Assembly (NCBI GenBank): GCA_902800025.1
Contig: CADCDA010000010.1
Coordinates: forward strand, 1-53,879
Length of the DNA: 53,879 nucleotides
Direction: 5' to 3'
From: an uncultured Erysipelotrichaceae bacterium
GTDB lineage: Bacteria > Bacillota_I > Bacilli_A > RFN20 > CAG-826
The notes under the pieces: model-generated
Seen by the model: the letters and a program-made list of their open reading frames with translations, nothing else
What the model was told of the DNA's origin: nothing
Databases searched by the model: none
Program-made: the position numbers and the translations under genes
Shown: positions 8,701 to 17,705 of the stretch, piece by piece
Layout: the number at the start of each line of letters is the position of its first letter
Position numbering within the stretch: position 1 is the stretch's first letter

Positions 8701-10005
8701 CTATTTCTTTAAGGCTTTATTCGTCACTTCTCCAGTGTGCTTGATTCTAGTCCAAGTTGTTTTCTTTTTCGGGTGTAATAATCCATCTATGAACGCTAAA
8801 GCAAATTCATAGAAGAAGAATATATAAGTAAGAACACCAATGATTTTGTTCTTTGTCGTTAAATTAATACGATCATTCGCTCTTAAAATTGTAATAAACG
8901 CTGGTAGAGCAAAGCTCACGTAAACTAGAAGGAATTGGAAAGCCGCTAGACCAAATAGTAATCCATAATGTTCTGGTCCAACATAGAATGTTCCAATTGA
9001 AGCAAAGACTAAATCAACAATCGCTCCAATAGACATCACAACATTGAAGATAATAAATGGAATAAGCCCGCAATTAAATTCAAAATTCATAAATGAAAGC
9101 ATGCCAGAAGAATGATAATCATGTTGAACACCAGCCTTCTTTAAGAACTTTCTTCTTTGGAAATATCCAGCTAGCCAACGAACGTGCTGTGCGTGGACAG
9201 TCTTAAAGTCTGGAGATTGTTCGTCATAAAAACAAACGAGTGGATAATAACGCATATTGATATCGTGATAATAACAATACGAAGTAAGTTGGATATCTTC
9301 AGTCATACCAGTAAATATCCATCCACCAGCGTCTTTAATGATGACATCATCGACATAATACCCAGTTCCCATCAATGTCGCCTTATGGAAAACGATAGAG
9401 CGACCTTTAGAAGTAACGTCATTCATATACGCAAACATAACGCTTGAACCAATTGTTAACCAGTTAGTGTTCGCGTTTGTGAAATTTCTAAAGCCTAAGC
9501 CGACTCTAACACCGGTTTGTCTTAGGTCGTTCATCACTTCTAAATATCTCTCTTCTAAGATATTGTCGGCATCGAAAATCATATAAGAATCGAACTGAAT
9601 TTCATTTCTCCAGAAATAATCGATGCATTCTTGTAAAGCAAATCCTTTAGTCCTTCTTCCATCCATCAATCGATCTCTGACGAAATATTTATAGCCAAAA
9701 CTTTTAACGATTTCGACAGTTGGATCACTTTCTTTTTCGACGATGACATAAACTTCAAAGCTATCCGCTGGATATGTTTGTTTCTTTAAACTTTCTAAGA
9801 TATGGGAAATGACTTTGCTTTCATTTCTCGCGGCGATTAAAACTGCGAATTTGGTAAGTTTATCACTATGAGGGACTGGTTCGGTCTTTCTAGCGGAAAC
9901 ACTCCAATAGATAAGATAGTAAATTGACATTAATAAAACAAAAGCAATCATCACTCCTGTGATGGATGTCATGATAAGTGTTATTAAGTCATAATTAATA
10001 TTCAT
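8701..10005 (-). CDS. Membrane-embedded processive family 2 glycosyltransferase
   Basis: A 434-residue GT2 enzyme with a membrane helix at about 10-34, a GT-A domain with LIAARNES, DXD motif DADN (145-148), TEDIQ (235-239) and the processivity motif QHVRW (273-277), then three or four C-terminal helices. This is the architecture of hyaluronan, cellulose and glycolipid synthases, which polymerise and often translocate a glycan from a nucleotide sugar. The gene starts 6 bases after the PAP2 stop. Context with PAP2 and an acyltransferase fits synthesis of a surface polysaccharide or glycolipid; the product cannot be specified. Confidence 0.87.
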   Translation of the reverse strand: MNINYDLITLIMTSITGVMIAFVLLMSIYYLIYWSVSARKTEPVPHSDKLTKFAVLIAARNESKVISHILESLKKQTYPADSFEVYVIVEKESDPTVEIVKSFGYKYFVRDRLMDGRRTKGFALQECIDYFWRNEIQFDSYMIFDADNILEERYLEVMNDLRQTGVRVGLGFRNFTNANTNWLTIGSSVMFAYMNDVTSKGRSIVFHKATLMGTGYYVDDVIIKDAGGWIFTGMTEDIQLTSYCYYHDINMRYYPLVCFYDEQSPDFKTVHAQHVRWLAGYFQRRKFLKKAGVQHDYHSSGMLSFMNFEFNCGLIPFIIFNVVMSIGAIVDLVFASIGTFYVGPEHYGLLFGLAAFQFLLVYVSFALPAFITILRANDRINLTTKNKIIGVLTYIFFFYEFALAFIDGLLHPKKKTTWTRIKHTGEVTNKALKK

Positions 10006-10011
10006 ATTAAA

Positions 10012-10719
10012 TTAGTTTTCTATTTCCTTTTCTTCTACTGGTTCTTGATTATGCTTAAAGAATGGTCGATAAATGACTGCATATAAGGATAAAACGAATC
10101 CGGCGAGTAAATAGCCAGCGATGATATCGCTCATCCAGTGACGGCCACTTAAAAGTCTAACAAAGCCCATGATGAGGACTAAGAAGACAACAAGAACGAT
10201 TGTAATAACTCTTAAATATCTCTTTTCAATTGGAATCATGTCAATCGCCGTTAAAGTACTAGCGATATAAAACACAGACGCGACGAATACGTGTGTGGAT
10301 GGATAGCTTGGTTTTAATCCATCTTCCACGATTGGAGAATAATTAATTCTCATTACTTCAAACGCAAAATAGAGAATGACGACAAGTACATATGTTCCTA
10401 AAAGGATGTAATAACGTCTATCGATTTTCTTTAATGATTTGAGTTTAATGGCTTGATAGATTGTGTACCCAACAAATCCAATGACAAAGACAAACGAGAG
10501 ATATAAATCAATATCGCTCAATATTTTCATCAAACGGAAGGAACCAATCTTATTAACCCAAGCCTGAACATCGCTATTCATCGAAGCGAATCCAAGGTAA
10601 TAATTGTTTTCTCCGATAGGAAAATATTTGACGTCTACGGTCTTCACTAAAACTGTAAAAACGACGAAGACAATGAATAATGTAACAGGTGCAATCCAGT
10701 AATATAATTGTTTTTTCAT
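10012..10719 (-). CDS. PAP2-family membrane phosphatase
   Basis: A 235-residue type 2 phosphatidic acid phosphatase. Catalytic motifs are LKPSYPSTH and SGRHWMSDIIAG, and five to six membrane helices are visible. Likely substrates are lipid or polyprenyl phosphates. I start at ATG 10719 (MKKQLYYW). The frame extends upstream to a TTG at 10800, but that TTG belongs to the -35 box of a good promoter, so the extension would not be transcribed from it. First gene of the envelope operon running to 7432. Confidence 0.85.
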   Translation of the reverse strand: MKKQLYYWIAPVTLFIVFVVFTVLVKTVDVKYFPIGENNYYLGFASMNSDVQAWVNKIGSFRLMKILSDIDLYLSFVFVIGFVGYTIYQAIKLKSLKKIDRRYYILLGTYVLVVILYFAFEVMRINYSPIVEDGLKPSYPSTHVFVASVFYIASTLTAIDMIPIEKRYLRVITIVLVVFLVLIMGFVRLLSGRHWMSDIIAGYLLAGFVLSLYAVIYRPFFKHNQEPVEEKEIEN

Positions 10720-10771
10720 AAAAGAAAACCCTACTATATTAAGCCACATTACGCGAGTGTGTGCAAGCATT

Positions 10772-10800
10772 ATAATAGGGTTGATTAAATTTCTAATCAA
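10772..10800 (-). promoter_or_regulatory. Promoter of the PAP2 operon with overlapping palindrome
   Basis: Minus strand TTGATT (10800-10795), 17-base spacer, TATTAT (10777-10772). The -35 is part of a perfect inverted repeat TTGATTA-6-TAATCAA (10781-10800), a plausible repressor site. The promoter starts just after the stop of the preceding gene (10804). Confidence 0.55.
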
Positions 10801-10803
10801 TAA

Positions 10804-13800
10804 TTAGATCTTGTAAACGTAGGAACTGAGCTTATCAAGGACGCTCTTTCCAGATGGATAGACGTAACTATTAATCTTGTTAAACGCTGTTTGAATTGAG
10901 GAATCCCAATCAGTCTTGCTTGGGTCGATGTTTTGGACTTTAATATCCGCTTTAACACCTAAGGTGATTCCGAGTTTAACACTTAATTCAGCATATAATC
11001 TAGTTAAGTAAGTTTTACCGTTAACTGTTCCAGCGTAGATACTAGCTTCGATGGTGTCTAATTGAGAGATACCAGTTAAGGCACCTAAATTGATACCGAC
11101 ATCCCATCTCTTGGCGTTTTCATCATATTTGAATCCAGTGCTAGTTAAAGCGTGGACATAATCACCTGGTTCTTTTTCTTCACTACTACTGCCGAAGCTA
11201 CCGATATCACTTTCAATATATGAAGCTCTGATGTCGAGCATACCATTTAATAAGTAATAAAGTAAGTTATCGCCTTTAACAAAGAACTTACTAGTCGCAC
11301 GATAGTTATAAACTTGGGTCTTTCCAATCCATGGATCAGTGGTCTTTCTAATTGAGAAGTAACCACCGATATCATTGGTCTTGTTAGGATCACCATCTTT
11401 ATAAGTTTCAAAAGTGATTTCACTCTTGATATCAGTTGTTAAGGCGTGTTCTTGAACGAGTAATGAGAAGTTTGGAACATCTTCAATAACACCATAAACC
11501 TTGACATATGATTGTTTGACAACGATATGGAAGATAATTGGGAAGGTGTTGATATTGAGTGAACCTAAAGCGAGTTTGATATCCGCTCTTAAGTTGTAAT
11601 AGCCAAGTTCTGTAGTGTTTAGACCATATTCAAGTAAGAACTTAAGTGAAGATAAATCAATAAATGCATTATTAGAGATTGAAGAAGGAACTGTTGATTC
11701 TCTTTCTTCATCAAAATCTTTTAATGTGAGTTTTAAATTGAGGGTCTTTCTTGCATCTTCTTCACCAGCTTCAGGAGCGTCACCGATAACTAAGTCTTTG
11801 ACTTCTAAAGAGTCAATAACTAAGTTGTCTAAAGATTCGAAGTTGACACGAATATCGATATCTCCTTCTAATCCGAGCATTTCTCCGCCGACAAGAATCT
11901 TTAAGGTTTGACCATTATCATATTGCTTGATTTCCTTTAATAAGGAATTATCAGTGAACTTGAAGTAATCTTTCGCTTCGATGATTTCGGCGACTTCACC
12001 CATTCCGAGTAATTCAAGAATTGGATCGATGAATTTGGAGAATCTCGCGTTATCTTTATTATCGTTAATGAATGTTTTAATAACATCAACGATATCTAAG
12101 ACAGATTGAACGTCGATACGTCCCTTGATGTTATCACCATTGACATCACCATAAATAAATTTCGCATTATTTAAGGATCTGTCAGTGGATTTATCATCGA
12201 CATCAAGAGCAATCTTATGGCTATACCAAACTTGATTTGCATGATATTTATATTGATCAATGGTTAAAGCACCAAAACCATATTTAGTGCCATAATCAAA
12301 TTGTCCATCACCATAAATCTTAAGTCCGAGGTTGTCTTTATCTAAGACAGAAGCGAAGATGCCAAATCCTGATTGTTTGGTCTTTAAGATGCCTGTGACT
12401 TGATCAAAGACACTTGGTAAGAATGAAAGTGAATCATAGCTTTCAGCATCATCAATTGTAACTTCTTGATAATCATCATTGACTAAAGAGAGATTGATGT
12501 TGAAATCACCTAATTCAACATTTTCAACTTCAAGGTCAAGAACTTTATGTTCTTCGACATGATTTGGATCATAATTTTCATCAAACGCTGAATCGTATGA
12601 ATCTAATGTTAATCTAACTTTTGCGTTATTACCTAATCCTAAGGATGAGAGGTTTAACACAACGTAGATTTTTTCACTATCGTTACTTAAATCTTCTAAG
12701 ACATCAAGAATCGCGGAATAATCTCCAGCTTTAACGGATGTGATGAGATCGCTTTCTGTGATATCAGTTAATAATCCACTTAAAGCAGACATATCCATAT
12801 CAGAAGTTAATTCTTTAATTTCATTTGGCATTTCATCTAAGATCCAGTTGAATGTTTCGGTTTCAACTTTTGCTTTGATGACTGATTTCTTATCGCCGTG
12901 TTCATCTTCTTGTTCGTTGAACTTAATGTAACCAGCGTTATCTAAATAAGCGATAGATAAGTTGCTGTATTCAACATCATTTTGTCCAATGATTTGAAGA
13001 TTTAATCCGAGTTTAATTCCGTTAAGAACTTTATCAATTAAAGATTCTTCTTCATTTTCATTTTTATTTTCATCTAATTCAGGTGCGCGTCTATTTCTTG
13101 ATGGCATATTTTCAAAGTCTGGTTGATCTTCTTCGTTATAATCATCAACATCTTCAGCGGCCCAAGAACTTAAATCAATTAATTGGGAAGCATCTAAATT
13201 GATGTCACCTTTAATGTGACCAATGTTGGTAACATTACTTGTTAATTGGGTAAGTGCGTCCACTCTGCCACCATTGGATAATCCTAAATCAAATGAAAGA
13301 GACATTTTTTGGTTTTCATCCGCTAAGAGGTTGGCTAATTTCTTAATCCATCCTTTATAAGAGACGATTTCAGTATAAGTGTAATTAGCGTTGTAATATG
13401 GACTTTCTGGATCATCTAATTTAACGATTTCAAGAGGCTTAATCTCAAAATCGATAGCACCTTTAATGGTGATATTGCCTAATGTGATGGTTCCTAAATC
13501 CACTCTTTTGATATCGTGATCTTCAGTGGTAACGATAACAATATTAATATTGGTTGGATCTTCATTCTCTTTTGTCATAGTGACATCTAAATTGAATCTC
13601 CAATCGCCATTTGCTAATTGTTCTTCTGTAGTGTTTAAGGATGTTTCACCAGCGGTGAATTTGGAGATTAATTGTCCGATGTCCATGTTGTCGAAGAAAT
13701 CACCAACTACCGATTCAAGTTTGGCGAGTGGATCAATTCCTAATCCACCTCCTTCAACACTGGCGACAAAAAACTCTTCAATGACTTCGCCTAATTCGTC

Positions 13801-14256
13801 AAAACCAGTTGAGCTACATTTTAATCTTAAGTCCTTAAGACCAAAGTAGACGGTTTTATCCATATAGCCGACAGATAATGGAAGTTTTCTTCCGTTATAG
13901 TCGACATTCGCATCTAGAACTAAGTCTAAATCGCTTAAACTTCTAATGACTAAATCTAATGAGGCATCAAGTTTAACATTGTTAAGCGCTCCTTCATCAG
14001 AGGTTTTGAAGCTGATTTCAAAATTGTCAAAGTCAGCGTGTAAACCATTTAGTCCTGTGTTAGGATACTCAGTTACTTTGTTAACGAATTGTTGGAAGTG
14101 AGATGGCTCTTCTTCAACAACCGCGTTATCAAATGATAAGTTGACTGTTCTAACTTTGTTAGGGGTTAATGCATAACCACCAACTAATGTGCCAGAGAAC
14201 ACTAATAAGCCTGTTCCCACACGTGCACAAATTTTTCCAAATTTCTTTTTATCCAT
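10804..14256 (-). CDS. Large secreted or membrane-anchored protein of unknown function
   Basis: An 1150-residue protein with a basic start (MDKKKFGK) and a hydrophobic segment at about 15-29, consistent with a signal peptide or anchor. The rest is rich in short alternating polar/hydrophobic strands and in recurring modules of the type YLDNAGYIKF, YMDKTVYFGL and VNGKTYLTRL, suggesting tandem beta-rich domains. A very acidic linker (about 362-410) contains RNRRAPELDE and could be a proteolysis site. I recognise no enzyme motif and no LPXTG. The start has a clear AAAGGAG site lying in the last codons of the upstream gene, whose stop is 4 bases before, so the two are translated together. Confidence 0.7.
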   Translation of the reverse strand: MDKKKFGKICARVGTGLLVFSGTLVGGYALTPNKVRTVNLSFDNAVVEEEPSHFQQFVNKVTEYPNTGLNGLHADFDNFEISFKTSDEGALNNVKLDASLDLVIRSLSDLDLVLDANVDYNGRKLPLSVGYMDKTVYFGLKDLRLKCSSTGFDELGEVIEEFFVASVEGGGLGIDPLAKLESVVGDFFDNMDIGQLISKFTAGETSLNTTEEQLANGDWRFNLDVTMTKENEDPTNINIVIVTTEDHDIKRVDLGTITLGNITIKGAIDFEIKPLEIVKLDDPESPYYNANYTYTEIVSYKGWIKKLANLLADENQKMSLSFDLGLSNGGRVDALTQLTSNVTNIGHIKGDINLDASQLIDLSSWAAEDVDDYNEEDQPDFENMPSRNRRAPELDENKNENEEESLIDKVLNGIKLGLNLQIIGQNDVEYSNLSIAYLDNAGYIKFNEQEDEHGDKKSVIKAKVETETFNWILDEMPNEIKELTSDMDMSALSGLLTDITESDLITSVKAGDYSAILDVLEDLSNDSEKIYVVLNLSSLGLGNNAKVRLTLDSYDSAFDENYDPNHVEEHKVLDLEVENVELGDFNINLSLVNDDYQEVTIDDAESYDSLSFLPSVFDQVTGILKTKQSGFGIFASVLDKDNLGLKIYGDGQFDYGTKYGFGALTIDQYKYHANQVWYSHKIALDVDDKSTDRSLNNAKFIYGDVNGDNIKGRIDVQSVLDIVDVIKTFINDNKDNARFSKFIDPILELLGMGEVAEIIEAKDYFKFTDNSLLKEIKQYDNGQTLKILVGGEMLGLEGDIDIRVNFESLDNLVIDSLEVKDLVIGDAPEAGEEDARKTLNLKLTLKDFDEERESTVPSSISNNAFIDLSSLKFLLEYGLNTTELGYYNLRADIKLALGSLNINTFPIIFHIVVKQSYVKVYGVIEDVPNFSLLVQEHALTTDIKSEITFETYKDGDPNKTNDIGGYFSIRKTTDPWIGKTQVYNYRATSKFFVKGDNLLYYLLNGMLDIRASYIESDIGSFGSSSEEKEPGDYVHALTSTGFKYDENAKRWDVGINLGALTGISQLDTIEASIYAGTVNGKTYLTRLYAELSVKLGITLGVKADIKVQNIDPSKTDWDSSIQTAFNKINSYVYPSGKSVLDKLSSYVYKI

Positions 14257-14260
14257 GTCG

Positions 14261-15142
14261 TTATTCTCCTTTTACTGTGTAATCAAGGTTTTCGTTATAA
14301 TCAGGGATCTTCATGTACTCATCCGCGTAATACGTATAATTAATAGTATTGTGAATGTTTACTGTAATTCCCATCGATGCTGAATATGCTTCATCTACAT
14401 AAGCACTCTTTAACATCATGTTTTTATCAAATGTGTAAGTATGCTTTAGATAGCTGAAGACTGGCAACTTATCCAAGTTAGAAATGTTTTTCATTTGAAT
14501 CTTGTAATAATAAGTTGCAATTTCTGGGTTTAGATTGAGTGTAACTTCTACTGAGTTAGCGTTTTTCTTAACTTCTGTTCCATCTTTTAATACCGAATTA
14601 TTCGATATCAAGTAGACGAACATCTCATCGAGTGTTTTACCAAGGTACGCTTTGTAATCTTCTTTACTATAAGTTGTACCCGTTTCAGGATAAGTCGCAG
14701 TTTCAGAACCGGTCGCTTTTCCTAAGAAGAGGTTTATTTCTCCATCTTTGCCATTTTGGATAGCACGATTTGCAACGCCTACCATACTTGACTTAGAAAT
14801 TGATTCTTCGAAGTACTGGTCTCCATTTTTGATTTGGAAGTTCCTAATAGTTTGTTCAACCACTGTTGCAGCAGTACCAATGCCGGTTGAATATGAGTTT
14901 TCACAATTCTTATACTTCTGTAATCCAATCGCCACAAGCTCAGGAGCTGTGAAGTTTTTGCTTGGATCAGAACTATATTCGGCTAGTAATGCTTCACCAT
15001 CAGCGCGGAACTCTTCTGGGTTGAATCCTGAGTAATCGATCTCTTCTTGACCAAGCAATCTTTTACCGACGATTCCCGCTGTAATTCCGGCTGTGCCAGC
15101 AATTCCAACTATCAAGATATAAGTTAGTACGGATTTGTTCAT
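14261..15142 (-). CDS. Membrane-anchored protein of unknown function
   Basis: A 293-residue protein with one N-terminal hydrophobic helix (about 6-27) and an extracellular remainder. I do not recognise it. The body alternates helical (residues 40-125) and strand-rich (about 180-290) parts. It is the first gene of a two-gene unit with the 1150-residue surface protein and is divergent from the XRE regulator. A GGGAG site precedes ATG 15142 and a TATAAT lies near 15160. The pair probably works together at the cell surface. Confidence 0.7.
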   Translation of the reverse strand: MNKSVLTYILIVGIAGTAGITAGIVGKRLLGQEEIDYSGFNPEEFRADGEALLAEYSSDPSKNFTAPELVAIGLQKYKNCENSYSTGIGTAATVVEQTIRNFQIKNGDQYFEESISKSSMVGVANRAIQNGKDGEINLFLGKATGSETATYPETGTTYSKEDYKAYLGKTLDEMFVYLISNNSVLKDGTEVKKNANSVEVTLNLNPEIATYYYKIQMKNISNLDKLPVFSYLKHTYTFDKNMMLKSAYVDEAYSASMGITVNIHNTINYTYYADEYMKIPDYNENLDYTVKGE

Positions 15143-15212
15143 TTCGTTCTCCCGCCGAGTATTATATATACGTGTAAATACATATGCGCTCTAATGTTGC
15201 TACCCTAAATAT

Positions 15213-15246
15213 GAGAGTTGAGAATTTACTCTCTAATTTTGAGAGT
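15213..15246. promoter_or_regulatory. Cluster of three GAGAGT/ACTCTC half-sites
   Basis: GAGAGT (15213-15218), ACTCTC (15228-15233) and GAGAGT (15241-15246) form two overlapping inverted repeats in the 185-base divergent region between the surface-protein pair and the XRE gene. This is a likely operator for the neighbouring regulator; that link is inference. Confidence 0.45.
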
Positions 15247-15292
15247 TTTTAAAATCCAAATGCTTTCTTGCATGTTTTTTTCTCTAATTTGT

Positions 15293-15321
15293 TTGAAAAA
15301 TAATTTAAATATATTTATAAT
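15293..15321 (+). promoter_or_regulatory. Promoter of the XRE regulator
   Basis: TTGAAA (15293-15298), 17-base spacer, TATAAT (15316-15321). The ATG follows the -10 by 6 bases, so transcription should start at or within a base of the start codon. Confidence 0.75.
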
Positions 15322-15327
15322 GTCGTT

Positions 15328-15933
15328 ATGGAAAATTTAAACAAAATTATTGGTTCAAACCTCATATTCTTAAGAAAAAAAGCCGGTTTAACCCAGCTAG
15401 AATTTGGTGAAAAATTCAATTACTCTGATAAAACAGTTTCTAAATGGGAACAAGGAGATGTAGTCCCAAGTGTTGAAACACTAAAGCAGATAGCAGACTT
15501 CTATGGCGTTAGTGTTGACTTTATTTTAAAAGAGCACACTACTGAGGATGACTTTGCTTCAATAGTTAAAAAGACACCTTATGCGATGAATAAGATCCTT
15601 TTAATCCTTATGGTTGACGCTATTATATATGCAATAGCGGTTACAATTTATGTTGCATCCATTTATAATCTCAAAACCATTGATGCTGAGCTTAATCGTT
15701 GGTGGTCAGTGTTTTTATGGGCAGCGCCACTATGCTTCCTTGTAAACGCATATATGGTTAAAAGAATCTTTAATTCAAACAAGATTGTTGTAACGCTTCT
15801 ATCTTGCTTTGTCTGGTCAATTCTCTTAGCCGCATTTATTTCCTTTTTAGGAATGGGCGTTTATTGGTATTTATTCTTTATTGGAATCCCAGTTCAAATT
15901 GCGTTAATATTATTCCACTACATAAAAAAATAG
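15328..15933 (+). CDS. XRE-family regulator with a membrane domain
   Basis: A 201-residue protein. Residues 5-66 are a standard helix-turn-helix of the Cro/CI type (LRKKAGLTQLEFG, DKTVSKWEQG, VPSVETLKQIADFYGVSVDFIL). Residues about 83-200 form four hydrophobic helices. Such membrane-tethered XRE proteins are common in Bacillota and may sense envelope state. It is divergent from the 15142-10804 surface-protein pair, with paired GAGAGT half-sites between them. No Shine-Dalgarno sequence is visible; a consensus promoter places the transcript start on the ATG. It ends in a bidirectional terminator. Confidence 0.85.
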   Translation: MENLNKIIGSNLIFLRKKAGLTQLEFGEKFNYSDKTVSKWEQGDVVPSVETLKQIADFYGVSVDFILKEHTTEDDFASIVKKTPYAMNKILLILMVDAIIYAIAVTIYVASIYNLKTIDAELNRWWSVFLWAAPLCFLVNAYMVKRIFNSNKIVVTLLSCFVWSILLAAFISFLGMGVYWYLFFIGIPVQIALILFHYIKK

Positions 15934-15957
15934 CATCTCATAAGAGATGCTTCTTTT
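15926..15957. terminator. Bidirectional terminator
   Basis: GCATCTC-ATAA-GAGATGC stem (15933-15950). It is followed by TTCTTTT on the plus strand and by TATTTTTTT on the minus strand, so it serves both the XRE gene and the converging M6 protease gene. Confidence 0.8.
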
Positions 15958-15958
15958 A

Positions 15959-17461
15959 TTAAACTCTACGACAAGTAATCGTCATTCCTACTTCAGTCAC
16001 TGAATCAAACGTTACTTCCCAGCCAAGTTTATCACCACTATTAAGTAATGTTCCATTAACAAATTGTTTTTGGAAAAGGCTCAAAGAGAATGTATCACCA
16101 GTATAGAATAGCGAATCGTCATTAAGTGGTTCATAGGAATTGTATTCCATTTCTGGATCATTTCTAATTAATTCGAGTTCGTTATAATCAGCGTCACCTG
16201 CATAATTAATAACACGCGCGCCTGCATTGGTATTGCTTGTCGCATGTGTCACAAAAGAATATCCAGACGAAGATGGAACGCTTGTGATTTCTGAAATGTA
16301 CCATTGACGATCTCTTGAGCTATAAACAGCCTTTGCCAATCTTGCATCGACATGCCATACTCTAACGCCAGCTTGTGAAGGGCCAACTGGATAATGTTTA
16401 TCATATTGATGATCAGTATCAAATTTATTAAGTCCAGTTGGGGTATATAATTCAAGAATTACATATTCATCAAACGGGGAGCCTGTATATTCAGGAGATA
16501 AAACCACTATTTCTCCACTTTCTTCTACTGGCTTGACAGTAATTGTTGTTGTCTTATATGGAACAATTGGGGTTGCCCAGCCTAAAGATAATCTAGAATA
16601 TGGGTCGTGCGCACCAACGTTATAATCTTGCATAGAGAATGCTCCTGCAGGCGCAGATACTCCACCATAATCATAATAATCGGATAAACCAAATACGTGT
16701 CCCATTTCATGGATAAATGTATGAGCATCAACTTCGCAGTATCTTGTATCGCCTCTACCGTAATCAGTTATTCCAGTTCTTTCAATAGCGGTTTCTTCTG
16801 AATACATGAAATCATAACTCGCCCAGAAGAAAGCATTAACAGTTGGATTAAATGGAGACGCATTGGTTCCAAGCCAAGATGTATAAGCCCATAAGTTTGA
16901 TTTATTTCTATCATTTAATGATAAATAATCAGGAGCTCCATAAATAATCATTACTCCATCGATAAATCCATCTTTATTTTTATCAAAGTCTTTCATGTTT
17001 GAGACTTCATATTTGCTCTTATACCATTTAACAGAGTTAAAGATTAATTCAGCAGTTGCGTTTCCATCAGTGTAGAAATCTGATGAAGGTTTATTACATT
17101 CATACCAGTCTGTAACAACGCCATCCATTTTCGCGTGTCCAAACGAATCTTTTTCATAATACGATTTAACGCTTTCCCATCCAGTTTCTTCGCTAGTTCC
17201 AAAATATGAGAGTTCAATATCATCTCTCACTTTGTCTCTATTAGCAGGATTAATATAATCTCCTGAATCAGTGAACCACACAGGAATAACTAAAATCTTG
17301 CTATCTCCAGCACTTGGGCACACAGACATATACATTGAGTGCTTAGCGTAGTTCTCATAAGTATATTTATTTTCGACAACTGAATAACCAACTGAATTAT
17401 CTAAAGAGCAACTAGATAAAGCAGCAACTAGTACTGGTAATATAATTAATGATTTTTTCAT
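15959..17461 (-). CDS. M6-type metalloprotease lipoprotein
   Basis: A 500-residue secreted protease. The lipobox LSSC puts the lipidated cysteine at residue 18. The zinc site is HEMGHVFGLSD (His251, Glu252, His255, Gly258, Asp261), the immune-inhibitor-A (M6) pattern. An EF-hand-like calcium loop DKNKDGFIDG sits at 160-169. The C-terminal part (about 300-500) is beta-rich. It would cut proteins outside the cell while anchored to the membrane. It has a consensus promoter (17491-17519) and an AAAGGAGGA site, so it is a single well-expressed gene. Targets are unknown. Confidence 0.88.
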   Translation of the reverse strand: MKKSLIILPVLVAALSSCSLDNSVGYSVVENKYTYENYAKHSMYMSVCPSAGDSKILVIPVWFTDSGDYINPANRDKVRDDIELSYFGTSEETGWESVKSYYEKDSFGHAKMDGVVTDWYECNKPSSDFYTDGNATAELIFNSVKWYKSKYEVSNMKDFDKNKDGFIDGVMIIYGAPDYLSLNDRNKSNLWAYTSWLGTNASPFNPTVNAFFWASYDFMYSEETAIERTGITDYGRGDTRYCEVDAHTFIHEMGHVFGLSDYYDYGGVSAPAGAFSMQDYNVGAHDPYSRLSLGWATPIVPYKTTTITVKPVEESGEIVVLSPEYTGSPFDEYVILELYTPTGLNKFDTDHQYDKHYPVGPSQAGVRVWHVDARLAKAVYSSRDRQWYISEITSVPSSSGYSFVTHATSNTNAGARVINYAGDADYNELELIRNDPEMEYNSYEPLNDDSLFYTGDTFSLSLFQKQFVNGTLLNSGDKLGWEVTFDSVTEVGMTITCRRV

Positions 17462-17490
17462 ATCTAGTCCTCCTTTTTATAATGACAACT

Positions 17491-17519
17491 ATTATATAGA
17501 CGCACGCAAATAAATGCAA
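17491..17519 (-). promoter_or_regulatory. Promoter of the M6 protease gene
   Basis: Minus strand TTGCAT (17519-17514), 17-base spacer, TATAAT (17496-17491), 30 bases before the ATG. Upstream, AAGTTAT-6-ATAACTT (17564-17583) is a perfect inverted repeat that may bind a regulator. Nothing else is visible in the 17462-17705 gap. Confidence 0.7.
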
Positions 17520-17705
17520 GCGACACGCATATATAGTTCCTTGTGTCTATAGTATAAACGTTTAAGTTATCGTGATATAACTTTTACTTTTGTTGCTGTT
17601 TGCTTGATGTTTCTAGTTCTAACCATTTCTCAAGAGTTTTAAAAGAAAAACGGATTTGAATCGTTTAATAATCAACAATTACATAAACAGCGTTAAAAAC
17701 GTTTG

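Noticed and set aside
10720-10800. N-terminal extension of the PAP2 protein from TTG 10800
   Set aside because: The TTG is the -35 box of a good promoter; ATG 10719 starts a normal membrane protein.
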